DNA from: AWTP1-13 sp050248715
Lineage (GTDB): Bacteria; Pseudomonadota; Alphaproteobacteria; Rhizobiales; Hyphomicrobiaceae
Reading direction: 5' to 3'
NCBI GenBank assembly: GCA_050248715.1
Contig: JBFWRV010000011.1
Coordinates: forward strand, 1-64,000
DNA length: 64,000 nt
Of this stretch, positions 1 through 8,780 are shown one piece after another. The position numbers and the translations under genes are program-made. Position 1 is the first letter of the stretch. Each line of letters starts with the position of its first letter. The notes under the pieces were generated by a model that saw only the letters and a program-made list of their open reading frames with translations, was not told the DNA's origin and ran no database searches.

Positions 1-1
1 A

Positions 2-91
2 TGGCGGATGGGGAGGGATTCGAACCCCCGGTGAGCGTGAGCCCACGCCGGTTTTCAAGACCGGTGCCTTAAACCACTCGGCCACCCATCC
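2..91 (-). tRNA. tRNA-Ser, anticodon TGA
   Basis: On the minus strand the acceptor stem GGATGGG pairs with CCCATCC, followed by discriminator G and an encoded CCA at the 3' end (positions 2-4). The anticodon loop CTTGAAA gives TGA, which reads UCA-type serine codons. A long variable arm, as expected of class II tRNAs, lies between the anticodon and T arms, and the T loop contains TTCGAAT. The 3' end faces out of the window, so anything integrated into this gene would lie to the left and cannot be seen. Confidence 0.97.
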
Positions 92-397
92 ACGCTTGCG
101 AATCAATCGCGGGTCAACGGCGGCGGCCGGACCAATCCCGTATTCGCCACAGGGTCGCCGCCGAGCCATTGCATCACCGCGTCTATCGCGTTTGCGGCTG
201 TGCTGTCATCCTTCTTGAAGAGATGCGCGTGTTGAACAGATGCGCATGGACCTCGAGGGGTTGCGTTGGCGTCCCGCTCAGGATCCGTGTCCCTGCGCTC
301 TCGATCTTTGGCGGGGGATAGCGGCGGCAGCCCTGTGTGACAAGGCCGCCGTCTCGTCCACGCGCTGATGCCCGCTGGGGGTGTACGATGGGCGTGG
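92..397. other. gene-free stretch with a possible C-terminal coding remnant
   Basis: This is 306 bases between the tRNA and the first operon gene. On the minus strand, positions 225-103 read as a plausible protein C terminus (HLFKKDDSTAAN, then AIDAVMQWLGG) ending in TGA at 103-105. Further upstream the same frame becomes proline- and arginine-rich and looks non-coding, and no start is evident. It may be a decayed gene end or chance. I do not recognise a family and see no other feature here. Confidence 0.25.
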
Positions 398-1129
398 TCA
401 GGAGGCTGCCGGCGCCGGCAGGTTCTGGCGCACGGGAAGAGCGGCGAGATACTCCCTCACCTCCGCCGAAGGAATCACGTCCGCATATTTGCAGTTGAGA
501 TCGAAAAGATTCATGGCGTGGCTCGCCTGGAAGCGGTCGAACGCCGTCTCCTCGGGGATCACGACCTTGAAGTTGAAGGAATAGGCGTCGACAGCCGTCG
601 CGCGCAGGCACCCCGACGTGGTGCAGCCGGTCAGAATGAGCGTGTCGACGTCGAAGAAGTTCAGATGGCTCATGAAGATGGTGCCGAAGAAGCATGACGG
701 CTTGCGCTTGCCGATGCGGATGTCCTGCGGGCGTGGCGCCAAGGGTGCAACGGTTTGCGTCGCGTGCGTGCCCTCGAGCACGGTGCGCTCGGTGCCGCGA
801 TGGTTCTTGCCGACCTGTACGCCGCTGTCGATGAGGTCGGGTCGGCGGGCACTCTCGGTGTAGAAGACGGGTATGTTCTTTTCGCGCGCGAGGTGAAGGA
901 GGGGCACGATGTGTTCCACCGCCGCCCAGGCTTCCGCACCGCAATGGGTGCGGTATTGCTTGAGGCCTTCGAGGATGTCCTCGGGCTTGTCGCCGCAGAA
1001 ATTGTATTGGACATCGATGATGAAGAGCGCCGGACGTGTTCCGAAGCCGCCGCGCTTGCCGTAGCCCGCCTTGGCATAGACCTGCTTGTCGCGCTCGGTC
1101 AGAAAATCGTCCCAGATCCGTTTGGTCAT
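398..1129 (-). CDS. isochorismatase-family amidohydrolase (N-carbamoylsarcosine amidase-like)
   Basis: This 243-residue cytoplasmic cysteine hydrolase cleaves C-N bonds. The family triad is visible as Asp39 (FIIDV), Lys143 (before PSCFF) and Cys174 (TTSGC), at nearly the spacing of N-carbamoylsarcosine amidase. The start is MTKRIWDD; a longer frame upstream is arginine-rich and unlike the family. It is the last gene of a leftward operon, 20 bases after the hydantoinase-like gene. Such pairs normally act in sequence: the hydantoinase or imidase opens a cyclic imide or ureide, and the amidase removes the carbamoyl or amide nitrogen. Maleamate amidase (NicF) is in the same superfamily, so a half-amide substrate is an equal possibility. 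The family call is sure and the substrate is inferred. Confidence 0.85.
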   Translation of the reverse strand: MTKRIWDDFLTERDKQVYAKAGYGKRGGFGTRPALFIIDVQYNFCGDKPEDILEGLKQYRTHCGAEAWAAVEHIVPLLHLAREKNIPVFYTESARRPDLIDSGVQVGKNHRGTERTVLEGTHATQTVAPLAPRPQDIRIGKRKPSCFFGTIFMSHLNFFDVDTLILTGCTTSGCLRATAVDAYSFNFKVVIPEETAFDRFQASHAMNLFDLNCKYADVIPSAEVREYLAALPVRQNLPAPAAS

Positions 1130-1149
1130 CGTCGAAGCTCGCTCTTTTC

Positions 1150-2511
1150 TCAACGTCGATGCAGATACCGCCCGCTCGGTGCGGCGCGTGCCTCCGGGTC
1201 GACGATGCCGTCGATTGCGAGAGTGCGGCCGCGCAGGATCGTGCAAACCGGCGCGCCCTTGAAGCGCATGCCTTCGTAGGGCGAGTAGTCGGAGAAGGAC
1301 TCCTGTGTCGCCGCATCGACCAAGACCTCGCGGTCCGGATCGACGACGACGAAATCCGCGTCCATGCCGACGGCGATGCGGCCCTTGCCGGCGATGGCGT
1401 AGAGGTCGGCGACGTTGGCGCTGGTGACGGCGGCGATGCGCTCTATGGGCAGGCCGCGTTTGTGCACGCCTTCATGAATGAGGATCGGCAGGAGCACGCC
1501 GATACCGGGGAATCCGGCACTGGCCTTCCAGATGTCGGGTCCTTTCGTCTCGCGCTTGCGTGGCACATGATCCGACCCGACGGTCGTGACGGCGCCGTCA
1601 CGGATGCCTTCCCACAGAGCCTCGACATCCCCCTGTGATCGAAGCGGCGGATTGACCTTGCCGAGGAACCCGACGGGCGAGCGGTTGGTCAGCGCGAGAT
1701 AATGAGCGCAGGTCTCGACGTGGATCGGCGCGCGGCCGGGCTTGCGCGCGCGGCGCACAATGTCGAGGCTCTCCGCGCTCGACATGTGCACGATGTTCAC
1801 GGGGCACTCGGCCTTTTCGCCGAAATAGACGACGCGGAAGACGTTCTCCGCCTCGAGAAAGCCGGGGCTCTGCTCGTCCCATGCGGCCAGGTCGTTGCGT
1901 CCGGCGGCCTTCAAGGGTTCACGAAAAACCGGGATGACCTCGACGTTCTCGCAATGCACGCCTACGACGCCGTTCGGAATGCGTGCCGCCTGCAGCATGG
2001 CTGCATAGAGCAGCCCGTCGTCGATTTCGGTGAATCCCTTGGCCGCCCCCGGGGCGCCCTTGTACATCAGGTAGACCTTTACCGAGGTCACGCCGAATTC
2101 GCGGGCGCATTCGGGCAGCGTCTCGACGTGCAGGCGGCTGGTGACGCCGAAGTGGAACCCGAAATCGATGAGCGACTGGCGCTCGCCACGCTCGCGCCAC
2201 GGCCCGGTCGATTGGCGCAGATCGTTCGAACGGTGGAAGGTGAGCAGGCCGGTCACGCCGCCCACTGCGGCCGAACGCGACTCGGTGAGAAAATCGGTCT
2301 CGTTCGAGCCGAAGCCGATATGGGTGTGCGGATCGATCAGGCCGGGCATGACCCACTTGCCGCGGCAGTCCACGGTCTGGCGCGCCCTCGCCTGCTCCCC
2401 CGGCGCGAGCAGCGCTGCAATGCGGCCGTCTCGGACGGCGATCGAGCCGGTCCGCACGCCGGCGTTCGGGAAGACGAGCTCGCCGCCAGACAGCAACAGG
2501 TCGAAGGTCAT
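1150..2511 (-). CDS. hydantoinase/dihydropyrimidinase-family cyclic amidohydrolase
   Basis: This 453-residue amidohydrolase-superfamily protein should be a cytoplasmic enzyme with a binuclear metal centre. The ligands expected of a hydantoinase or allantoinase are all present: His62 and His64 (DPHTH), the probable carboxylated Lys145 (TSVKVYL), His186 (VHCEN), His242 (VHMSS) and Asp314 (GSDHVP). The start MTFDLLLSGG is typical of dihydroorotase-like proteins and lies 10 bases after the aconitase stop. Hydantoinases open hydantoins, dihydropyrimidines and, in several bacteria, cyclic imides. The neighbouring aconitase and tricarboxylate transporter make an imide of a polycarboxylate attractive. 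Allantoinase or dihydroorotase activity cannot be excluded, but no other purine- or pyrimidine-catabolic gene is nearby. Confidence 0.85.
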   Translation of the reverse strand: MTFDLLLSGGELVFPNAGVRTGSIAVRDGRIAALLAPGEQARARQTVDCRGKWVMPGLIDPHTHIGFGSNETDFLTESRSAAVGGVTGLLTFHRSNDLRQSTGPWRERGERQSLIDFGFHFGVTSRLHVETLPECAREFGVTSVKVYLMYKGAPGAAKGFTEIDDGLLYAAMLQAARIPNGVVGVHCENVEVIPVFREPLKAAGRNDLAAWDEQSPGFLEAENVFRVVYFGEKAECPVNIVHMSSAESLDIVRRARKPGRAPIHVETCAHYLALTNRSPVGFLGKVNPPLRSQGDVEALWEGIRDGAVTTVGSDHVPRKRETKGPDIWKASAGFPGIGVLLPILIHEGVHKRGLPIERIAAVTSANVADLYAIAGKGRIAVGMDADFVVVDPDREVLVDAATQESFSDYSPYEGMRFKGAPVCTILRGRTLAIDGIVDPEARAAPSGRYLHRR

Positions 2512-2521
2512 GTGCGCTCCA

Positions 2522-5248
2522 CTACGAGGAGGGTGTGCGGCCGGCAGCGGGGCCCGTGAACGATGCAAGCACCTCGGCCATGAGGCCGCCGCTGCGCAGG
2601 CAGGTGCGCTCGCTGCGTGTCGAGACGTCGGCAGAAACCCGGAAGGTCTTCGAGCCGCGCGCGCTGCGGGCGACGACGGTTGCGGGCGCCATGCCGTCGA
2701 CGGCGTCGGCCAGCCCCTCGATCGCAAACTCCTCGGCGCCGTCGAGCCCGAGCTGGCGCCAGCCCTCACCGGCGGCGAAGCGCAAGGGGATCACGCCCAT
2801 GCCGATGAGATTGGAACGATGGATGCGCTCGTAGCTTTCCGCGATCACGGCACGCACCCCGAGCAGGGCCGAACCCTTTGCCGCCCAGTCCCGACTGGAG
2901 CCCATGCCATAGTCCTTGCCGCCGAGCACGATCGCGGGAATGCCGCGCGACTGGTAGGTTCTCGCCGCTTCGTACACGCTGAGGATGTCGCCGTCAGGTA
3001 GAAGGCGGGTCCACCCACCCTCGCGCCCGGGTGTGAGAAGGTTCTTGATGCGCAGATTGGCGAAGGTCGCCCGCGCCATCACTTCATGATTGCAGCGGCG
3101 GCCGACATAGGTGTTGAAGGCAGACTGCCTGACGCCTAATCCGACCAGGTACTGCCCGGCCTGACTGTCGAGGGGTATCTCGCCACTCGGCGAAATATGG
3201 TCGGTTGTCAGAGAGTCGCCATAGAGGCCGAGAACCCTCGCACCCGCGATCCGGGAGGGCAGGCCGGCCCGCGCGCGCTCCTGCGCCAGGGCAAGAAAGG
3301 GTGGCTCGAGAAGATAGGTCGAGTGTGGGTCCCAGGGGAACAGGGTGCCCGTCGGTGCCTCGAGGTCGTCCCACATGGCGCTCGACGGCGACCCGGCGTA
3401 GACATCCCTGAACAGCCGCGGTTCGCCGGCCCTGACGATGAGCGCGGCGATTTCGCCGGGCTGCGGCCAGAGATCGGCGAGTCGCACAGGTTTGCCGTCG
3501 ATGCCGGTCCCGAGGGGCTCCCGCTCCAGGTCGATGTCGATGCGCCCCGCGAGCGCGAAGGCAACGACCAGCGGCGGCGACATGATGTAGTTGGCCCGGA
3601 TCTGCCGGTGTATGCGGCCGTCGAAATTGCGGTTGCCGGATAGTGCAGCCGTTGCCACGAGATCGGAGCGGTCGATGGCCGCCGCCATGGCCGGCAGCAG
3701 GGGACCGGATTTGCCGCTGCAGGTCGTGCAACCATAGCCGACCACGCCGAAGCCAAGCGCCTCGAGCGGGGCAAGCAGGCCGAGGTCGGCGAGATATCGG
3801 GTGACCACGCGCGAGCCCGGCGCCAGTGACGTCTTCACCCACGACGGCACGGAGAGGCCGGCGGCGACGGCGTTGCGGGCGATGAGCCCGGCAGCGATCA
3901 TCACCGCCGGGTTCGAGGTGTTCGTGCAGGCCGTGATCGCCGCAATGGCGAGGCTGCCATGTCCGATGCGAACCGGGCCCCGCGGCGTTTCGATCTCGGT
4001 AGTCTGCCCGGGCGTAACCGCGAAGCCGCCCTCCGCCATCGGTTGCGCGAGCTTCGCGCGGAAGTCGGCCGCAACCGCCGGAAGATCGAGCCGGTCCTGC
4101 GGCCGTCGCGGCCCGGCAACGCTGCGGGTCACGCGCGCCAAGTCGATCTCGATGAGCCTGGAGTAGGCGGGCCGGCGGGCGGCGGGGAGGCGAAAAAGGT
4201 CGTTGGCGACGGCATAAGCCTTCACGAACGCGGCGTGCTCCGGCGTGCGGGTGAGGGCGAGGTAGGCGATCGTCGCGTCGTCGATGGGGAAGTAGGCGGC
4301 GGTCGCCCCGTATTCCGGCGCCATGTTCGCCAGCGTCGCCCGCTCCGGAACCGGAAGCAGATCGACACCGGGCCCGACATATTCCACCACCGCGGCGACC
4401 ACCTGCTCGCGCCGCAGCCGTTCGGTGACGTGCAGGACGAGGTCGGTTGTGGTGGCACCGGGAGGAAGCGCACCTTCAAGACGCACGCCGACGAATTGCG
4501 GGACTGGAAAGACGTAAGGCTGGCCGAGCATGGCGGCCTCGGCCTCGACGCCGCCGACGCCCCAGCCCAGCACGCCGATTCCGTTGATCATCGGCGTGTG
4601 CGAATCCCCGCCGATAACGAAATCGGGATAGGCGACCGCGCCGCTCGGCCCTTCGGTCCGCGTCACGACGGTGGCAATGTGCTCGAGATTCACCTGATGG
4701 ATGATGCCGGTACCGGGCGGGAAGATGCGCACCGATTTGAAGGCCTGCTGGGCCCATTTCAGGAAGCGATAGCGCTCGCCGTTGCGCTCGAACTCGCGCC
4801 GCATGTTGGCCGCCATCGCGTCGGGCGCGGCGGATACGTCCACCTGCAGCGAGTGATCGACGATCACGTCGACCGGCACGCGCGGCTCGACGGCTTCCGG
4901 ACGGCGGCCCGCGCGTGCCACGGCGTCCCGCAGTGCCGCCAGATCCAAGAGAACAGGGAGGCCGCTGGAGTCCGGGAGGATGACGCGGCCGACTCGCAAA
5001 GGCACGCCAGCACCGATATTGCGCTCCCAGTGGATCATGGCGGCAACGTCATCGTCGCCCGCACCGCCCTGCCCGGCCCGGCGGCTGCGTTCAAGGTTCT
5101 CGACGAGGATGCGACAGGCGAAGGGAAGATCATTGACGTCGCGGCCGGCCCGAGCGATGGCGGGCGCGATGCGGACAAAGCCGATCTCGAGGCCGTCAGC
5201 CGTCAGAGTGTCGTAGCGACGCACGAAACCTGCCTCCCGCTCCTGCAA
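2522..5248 (-). CDS. aconitase family hydratase, AcnA type
   Basis: This 908-residue protein has the full AcnA/IRP architecture, with domains 1-3 first and the swivel domain C-terminal. Three cysteines that would hold a [4Fe-4S] cluster are visible at 441 (ACTNTS), 507 and 510 (GCTTCSG), with the same 66 and 3 residue spacing as E. coli AcnA. The family isomerises citrate and isocitrate through aconitate, and members also hydrate methylaconitate. It sits inside a catabolic operon with a PrpB-like lyase and a tricarboxylate transporter rather than with TCA genes, so it is probably a pathway-specific paralogue acting on a substituted aconitate. The start is not fixed by a clear ribosome site, and the upstream gap to the NTF2-like gene is 88 bases. 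Confidence 0.88.
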   Translation of the reverse strand: MQEREAGFVRRYDTLTADGLEIGFVRIAPAIARAGRDVNDLPFACRILVENLERSRRAGQGGAGDDDVAAMIHWERNIGAGVPLRVGRVILPDSSGLPVLLDLAALRDAVARAGRRPEAVEPRVPVDVIVDHSLQVDVSAAPDAMAANMRREFERNGERYRFLKWAQQAFKSVRIFPPGTGIIHQVNLEHIATVVTRTEGPSGAVAYPDFVIGGDSHTPMINGIGVLGWGVGGVEAEAAMLGQPYVFPVPQFVGVRLEGALPPGATTTDLVLHVTERLRREQVVAAVVEYVGPGVDLLPVPERATLANMAPEYGATAAYFPIDDATIAYLALTRTPEHAAFVKAYAVANDLFRLPAARRPAYSRLIEIDLARVTRSVAGPRRPQDRLDLPAVAADFRAKLAQPMAEGGFAVTPGQTTEIETPRGPVRIGHGSLAIAAITACTNTSNPAVMIAAGLIARNAVAAGLSVPSWVKTSLAPGSRVVTRYLADLGLLAPLEALGFGVVGYGCTTCSGKSGPLLPAMAAAIDRSDLVATAALSGNRNFDGRIHRQIRANYIMSPPLVVAFALAGRIDIDLEREPLGTGIDGKPVRLADLWPQPGEIAALIVRAGEPRLFRDVYAGSPSSAMWDDLEAPTGTLFPWDPHSTYLLEPPFLALAQERARAGLPSRIAGARVLGLYGDSLTTDHISPSGEIPLDSQAGQYLVGLGVRQSAFNTYVGRRCNHEVMARATFANLRIKNLLTPGREGGWTRLLPDGDILSVYEAARTYQSRGIPAIVLGGKDYGMGSSRDWAAKGSALLGVRAVIAESYERIHRSNLIGMGVIPLRFAAGEGWRQLGLDGAEEFAIEGLADAVDGMAPATVVARSARGSKTFRVSADVSTRSERTCLRSGGLMAEVLASFTGPAAGRTPSS

Positions 5249-5336
5249 CGCCGTGCGGCGGCTGCTGCAAGGTTGGTTGACGCTCGCAGATTGTCACCTG
5301 ACGACCGGCCCATGCTCTTGAAGCTGCCATGTGACG

Positions 5337-5753
5337 TCAAACACGGAATTCTCCGGCATCGTTCCAGACGTCCTGACGGAGGATCAGGCCGCCACTGATC
5401 TCGAAGCGATCGATGAAGCGGATGCCTGTGAAATCCCGGCCATCGAGCCAGCGGCCGTGGAGCGCGCCACGAACATAGACAACCGCACAATCATCGCCGA
5501 TGCACGCATCGCATGCTTCGATGGTCTTGCCAACGTGGTGATAGCGCCGCGCGGAGCCGGCAACGATATCAGCGAGGCTATTGCGTGCGGCACCGCCGGG
5601 AAAGATGAACACGGCATCTTGATGGACGAGGCGCGAGGCCCCCTCGAGATCTCGCTGCTCCATAAGGGCAAGATAGCGCCGGGCGATGCCGACGGCTGCG
5701 GCACGCCGAGCCTGCAGATCTGACCACATCGACGGTCTCCCAGTCATCAGCAT
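5337..5753 (-). CDS. NTF2-like / SnoaL-type small protein
   Basis: This 138-residue cytoplasmic protein has the pattern of the NTF2-like cone fold. An N-terminal helix pair (ALMEQRDLEGASRLV) leads to a short strand with HQDAVFIFPG and later strands with VYVRGALHG and GIRFIDRFEI. Members bind small hydrophobic molecules or act as isomerases, cyclases or dehydratases. No definite catalytic residue can be assigned. It is in the leftward operon between tctA and the aconitase, so an auxiliary isomerisation or dehydration step in the same pathway is plausible but unproven. Met9 (MWSDLQAR, 5729) is an alternative start. Confidence 0.65.
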   Translation of the reverse strand: MLMTGRPSMWSDLQARRAAAVGIARRYLALMEQRDLEGASRLVHQDAVFIFPGGAARNSLADIVAGSARRYHHVGKTIEACDACIGDDCAVVYVRGALHGRWLDGRDFTGIRFIDRFEISGGLILRQDVWNDAGEFRV

Positions 5754-5805
5754 CTTGCGCGCTCGAGCGGCGCCCTGTGTCTTGCGGCCGGCACGTCGCT
5801 ATCCG

Positions 5806-7305
5806 TCAATCGTCATTTGCAGCGCGTGCTTGAACGATGATGCGACGCGCAGGCTTCAGCATCGGCAAGGCGATGACGACGACAATGGCCGCGAGGACGG
5901 CGAGCGCGATGGGGCGCGTCAGCAGGAACTCTGGTGCGCCCCGGCTCATCATCAGGGATTGGCGCAGCGCCAACTCGATCGGCTGGCCGAGCACGAAGGC
6001 CAGAATGAGCGGGGCCGTGTCGAACTCCAGCTTCCGCAGGACATAGCCGGCGACGCCGAATACCAGCAGCATGACGACGTCGAACAGGTTGTTGTTGATC
6101 GAGTAGGCGCCGATCAGCATGAACAGGATCAGAGAAGGAAACAGCACGCGATAGGGCACCCTCAGGAGCTGAACCCAAACGCCGACCAGCGGCAGGTTCA
6201 ACACCAGCAGCATGACGTTGCCGACATACATGGACGCGACGACGCCCCAGAAAATCTGCGGGTTCTTCTCGATCATCAGGGGGCCCGGCGCCACGCCGTG
6301 CAGCACCAGCGCGCTGAGCAGAATTGCGGTCACGGGGTTGCCGGGCAGGCCGAGGGTAAGGAGCGGGATGAAGGCGCCGGCGGCTCCGGCATTGTTGGCG
6401 GCCTCGGGCCCGGCGACGCCTTCAATTGCACCTTTCCCGAAGCGGGAGGGGTCCTTGGCTACGTGCTTCTCGACCGCATAGGAGATGAAGGAGGCAAGCG
6501 TCGCTCCCCCGCCCGGCAAAAGGCCGATCAGGAATCCGAGCCCGGATCCGCGCAGGATCGGCGCGGCCGACAGACGCCAATCCTCGCGCGTCGGCAGGAG
6601 GTTCTTGATGGGTACGTGGTCGACGGTCCGCGCCTGGAGGCGTTCAAGATTGTGAAGCACCTCGCCGAGCCCGAAGAGTCCCATGGCGACCGTCACGACG
6701 CTGATGCCGTCGAGGAGCTCCGGCATCCCGAACGTGAACCGAGGCACCCCCGTGACGGCATCCTGGCCGACGAAACTCAACGCAAGGCCGGCGCAGATCA
6801 TGATGCCGGATTTCACCGGCGAGGCTTTCGACAGAACGAGGAGAACCGCAAAGCCGAGCGCCATCAGAATGAAGAATTCGGGCGGCCCGAAGCGGATCGC
6901 GAAGTTGATCAGCGGCACGCTGACAAGGCCGATGGCGACGGCCCCGAGCGTTCCGGCGATGAAGGATGCGATGGCGGCCATGCCGATTGCCACGCCGGCG
7001 CGGCCGTTGCGGGCCATCTGATAGCCGTCGATGCAGGTCACGACGCTCTGCGCCTCGCCCGGAATATTGACGAGGATGGCGGTGGTCGAGCCGCCGTAGC
7101 ACGTGCCGTAGTAGATGCCGGCGATCATGATAATCGCGGTCACCGGGTCGAGCCCGAGAGTCAGGGGCAGGAGCATGGCGATCGCAGCCGTCGGCCCGAT
7201 GCCAGGAAGGACGCCGATCATCGTGCCGATAAAGGCACCGAGGAGGCTGAACAGAAGGTTCTGGGGCTGCAGAACGGACGCGAAACCTGCGAGGAGGCCC
7301 TCCAT
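5806..7305 (-). CDS. tctA: tripartite tricarboxylate transporter, large membrane subunit TctA
   Basis: This 499-residue polytopic inner-membrane protein carries the family hallmarks GVLPGIGPT near residue 40 and YYGTCYGGSTTAIL near residue 80, and has about 11-12 hydrophobic segments. It is the permease that moves a carboxylate delivered by the TctC binding protein, driven by the ion gradient. The start MEGLLAGF shares one base with the tctB stop (TGATG), giving translational coupling; the longer upstream reading is inside tctB and is arginine-rich. Known transporters of this family carry citrate, tartrate, tricarballylate and aromatic acids, so the family does not fix the substrate. Confidence 0.95.
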   Translation of the reverse strand: MEGLLAGFASVLQPQNLLFSLLGAFIGTMIGVLPGIGPTAAIAMLLPLTLGLDPVTAIIMIAGIYYGTCYGGSTTAILVNIPGEAQSVVTCIDGYQMARNGRAGVAIGMAAIASFIAGTLGAVAIGLVSVPLINFAIRFGPPEFFILMALGFAVLLVLSKASPVKSGIMICAGLALSFVGQDAVTGVPRFTFGMPELLDGISVVTVAMGLFGLGEVLHNLERLQARTVDHVPIKNLLPTREDWRLSAAPILRGSGLGFLIGLLPGGGATLASFISYAVEKHVAKDPSRFGKGAIEGVAGPEAANNAGAAGAFIPLLTLGLPGNPVTAILLSALVLHGVAPGPLMIEKNPQIFWGVVASMYVGNVMLLVLNLPLVGVWVQLLRVPYRVLFPSLILFMLIGAYSINNNLFDVVMLLVFGVAGYVLRKLEFDTAPLILAFVLGQPIELALRQSLMMSRGAPEFLLTRPIALAVLAAIVVVIALPMLKPARRIIVQARAANDD

Positions 7306-7793
7306 CACCCACCCCACACCGAGCCGGCGGGCAGCGGTACGCCAAGGGCCTTCACGAACAAGATGTGGGCCGCGACCGCGGTCAGGAGACCGCCGAGCAT
7401 CGCCATTGGCGACCACGGCTTTTCCGAGCCGAGGCCGGCGAGCACCGCCATGAGGACCGCCGAGCTCAGGAGGAATCCGAGCGTCGGCACGGCGAGGATG
7501 AAGGCGAGGATGGCTGCGATCGTCACCGCGATCCTGATGGCCGATCCGCGCTCTGCCGGTTCCTCCGGAGGAGTGCCCTCCCCCGGAGAAGCCGCTATGC
7601 CCGATTTTCCACGTCCATTTGCGACGAGTAGAATCGAGAGGATGATCAACCCCCAGAGCGCCGCCTTCGCCAGCGCCCCGGGCCCGGGAACGAGTACCGA
7701 GCCCATCTCGAGATCGGCCCCGACGTAGAGAGAGGCGATGCCGAAGGCGAGGAAGGCTATGCCGCTGAGGGTGCTCCGGACGGCTGTGCTCAT
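7305..7793 (-). CDS. tctB: tripartite tricarboxylate transporter, small membrane subunit TctB
   Basis: This 162-residue protein has four predicted transmembrane helices (around residues 8-25, 38-56, 85-120 and 130-155), the usual layout of TctB. It starts with ATG overlapping the tctC stop by four bases (ATGA), and its own stop overlaps tctA by one base. TctB is poorly conserved, so the call rests on length, topology and position between tctC and tctA. It forms the membrane complex with TctA. Confidence 0.9.
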   Translation of the reverse strand: MSTAVRSTLSGIAFLAFGIASLYVGADLEMGSVLVPGPGALAKAALWGLIILSILLVANGRGKSGIAASPGEGTPPEEPAERGSAIRIAVTIAAILAFILAVPTLGFLLSSAVLMAVLAGLGSEKPWSPMAMLGGLLTAVAAHILFVKALGVPLPAGSVWGG

Positions 7794-8743
7794 GGCTTCA
7801 GCAAGCCAACCTCCCCGAGAAGCCCCTTGAGGAAGGTGTTTTCTTCAACGAGCACTTTCTTGAAATCGGCACTGTTGAGAAAATCGACCTCGGTCTGCGT
7901 TCTCTCAACGAGGGTCTGCAGCGCCGGCGCCTTGAGTGCGTTGGCAAGGGCCTGCTCGAGCTTCGCGACCACCGCGGGAGGGGTGCCGGCCGGTGCCCAA
8001 ATCCCCGTGTTGGGAGGCAGGACCAGGTTGACGCCGCCCTCTTTGAAGGTCGGGACGTCAGGCAGTATCTTGGCGCGCTCTCCGCCGAATTGGGCGAGGG
8101 CAACGAGGCGCTTCCCCTCCACCTGCGGCATGATGGCCTGAGCAAAGCCGGTGCCGAGGTCGACGGAACCTCCGACGGCCGCTGCGACGGCCGGAGCCGC
8201 GCCTTGGAAGGGGATGTGGGTGAGCTTGATCCCGGCTGCGCGGGCAAGAGCCTCCCCGGCCAGATGCGTCGCGCCGCCTGTTCCCGCCGATGAGTAGCTG
8301 ACCTTTCCGGGATTGGCTTTCGCGTAGGCGATCATCTCCTGCAATGTCTTGAAGGGTGCATCCGCGCGCGCGGCGATGACATTCGGCCCGACGCTGATGC
8401 GGGCAATCGGTTGCAAGTCGTCGAAACCGTAGGGAAGGCGGGTTTGATGGGGAGCGCTCGTCTGCACGGCGCTCACGGCGAAGAGCAGCGTGTGCCCGTC
8501 GGGCTTGGATCGGGCGACGAAGCCGGCACCCACCGAACCGCCGCCGCCGGTCTTGTTTTCCACCACGACCGTCTGGCCGAAAGCTTTTTCCAGCTCCGTG
8601 GCGAGCCCCCGCGCGACCTGGTCGGTCCCCGGCGCGTAGGGCACGATGATGGTGATCGGCTTGTCGGGAAAAGCGCGGACGGGAAGCGCCCAGCTCGCAA
8701 GAAGGACCGTCGCAGCCATGAGCGTGATTGTGCGTCTATTCAT
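7790..8743 (-). CDS. tctC: tripartite tricarboxylate transporter substrate-binding protein TctC
   Basis: This 317-residue periplasmic binding protein has a signal peptide (MNRRTITLMAATVLLASWA) ending at VRA, before the family start FPDKPITIIVPYAPG. Other Bug/TctC signatures are VVVENKTGGGG, YSSAGTGGATHLAGE and PTFKEGG. The start at 8743 has GGGAGAG about five bases upstream, while the 8764 alternative lacks a ribosome site. It would capture the extracellular carboxylate for TctAB. The gene follows the flavoprotein gene by 37 bases and overlaps tctB by four. Confidence 0.95.
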   Translation of the reverse strand: MNRRTITLMAATVLLASWALPVRAFPDKPITIIVPYAPGTDQVARGLATELEKAFGQTVVVENKTGGGGSVGAGFVARSKPDGHTLLFAVSAVQTSAPHQTRLPYGFDDLQPIARISVGPNVIAARADAPFKTLQEMIAYAKANPGKVSYSSAGTGGATHLAGEALARAAGIKLTHIPFQGAAPAVAAAVGGSVDLGTGFAQAIMPQVEGKRLVALAQFGGERAKILPDVPTFKEGGVNLVLPPNTGIWAPAGTPPAVVAKLEQALANALKAPALQTLVERTQTEVDFLNSADFKKVLVEENTFLKGLLGEVGLLKP

Positions 8744-8780
8744 CGTTCTCTCCCAGAATCCCAAAGGTCTGTATGGTCCG

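Noticed and set aside
2..91. tRNA-Ser as attachment site for a genomic island carrying the catabolic cluster
   Set aside because: The tRNA 3' end points out of the window to the left, while the cluster lies on its 5' side. No integrase or direct repeat of the tRNA end is present.
183..1316. Long minus-strand frame across the isochorismatase gene
   Set aside because: It is a shifted shadow of the real gene with Arg/Pro/His-rich sequence and no domain.
5686..7728. 680-residue plus-strand frame opposite tctA
   Set aside because: Antisense shadow of tctA/tctB with Asp/Gln/Arg-rich sequence, typical of GC-rich antisense frames.
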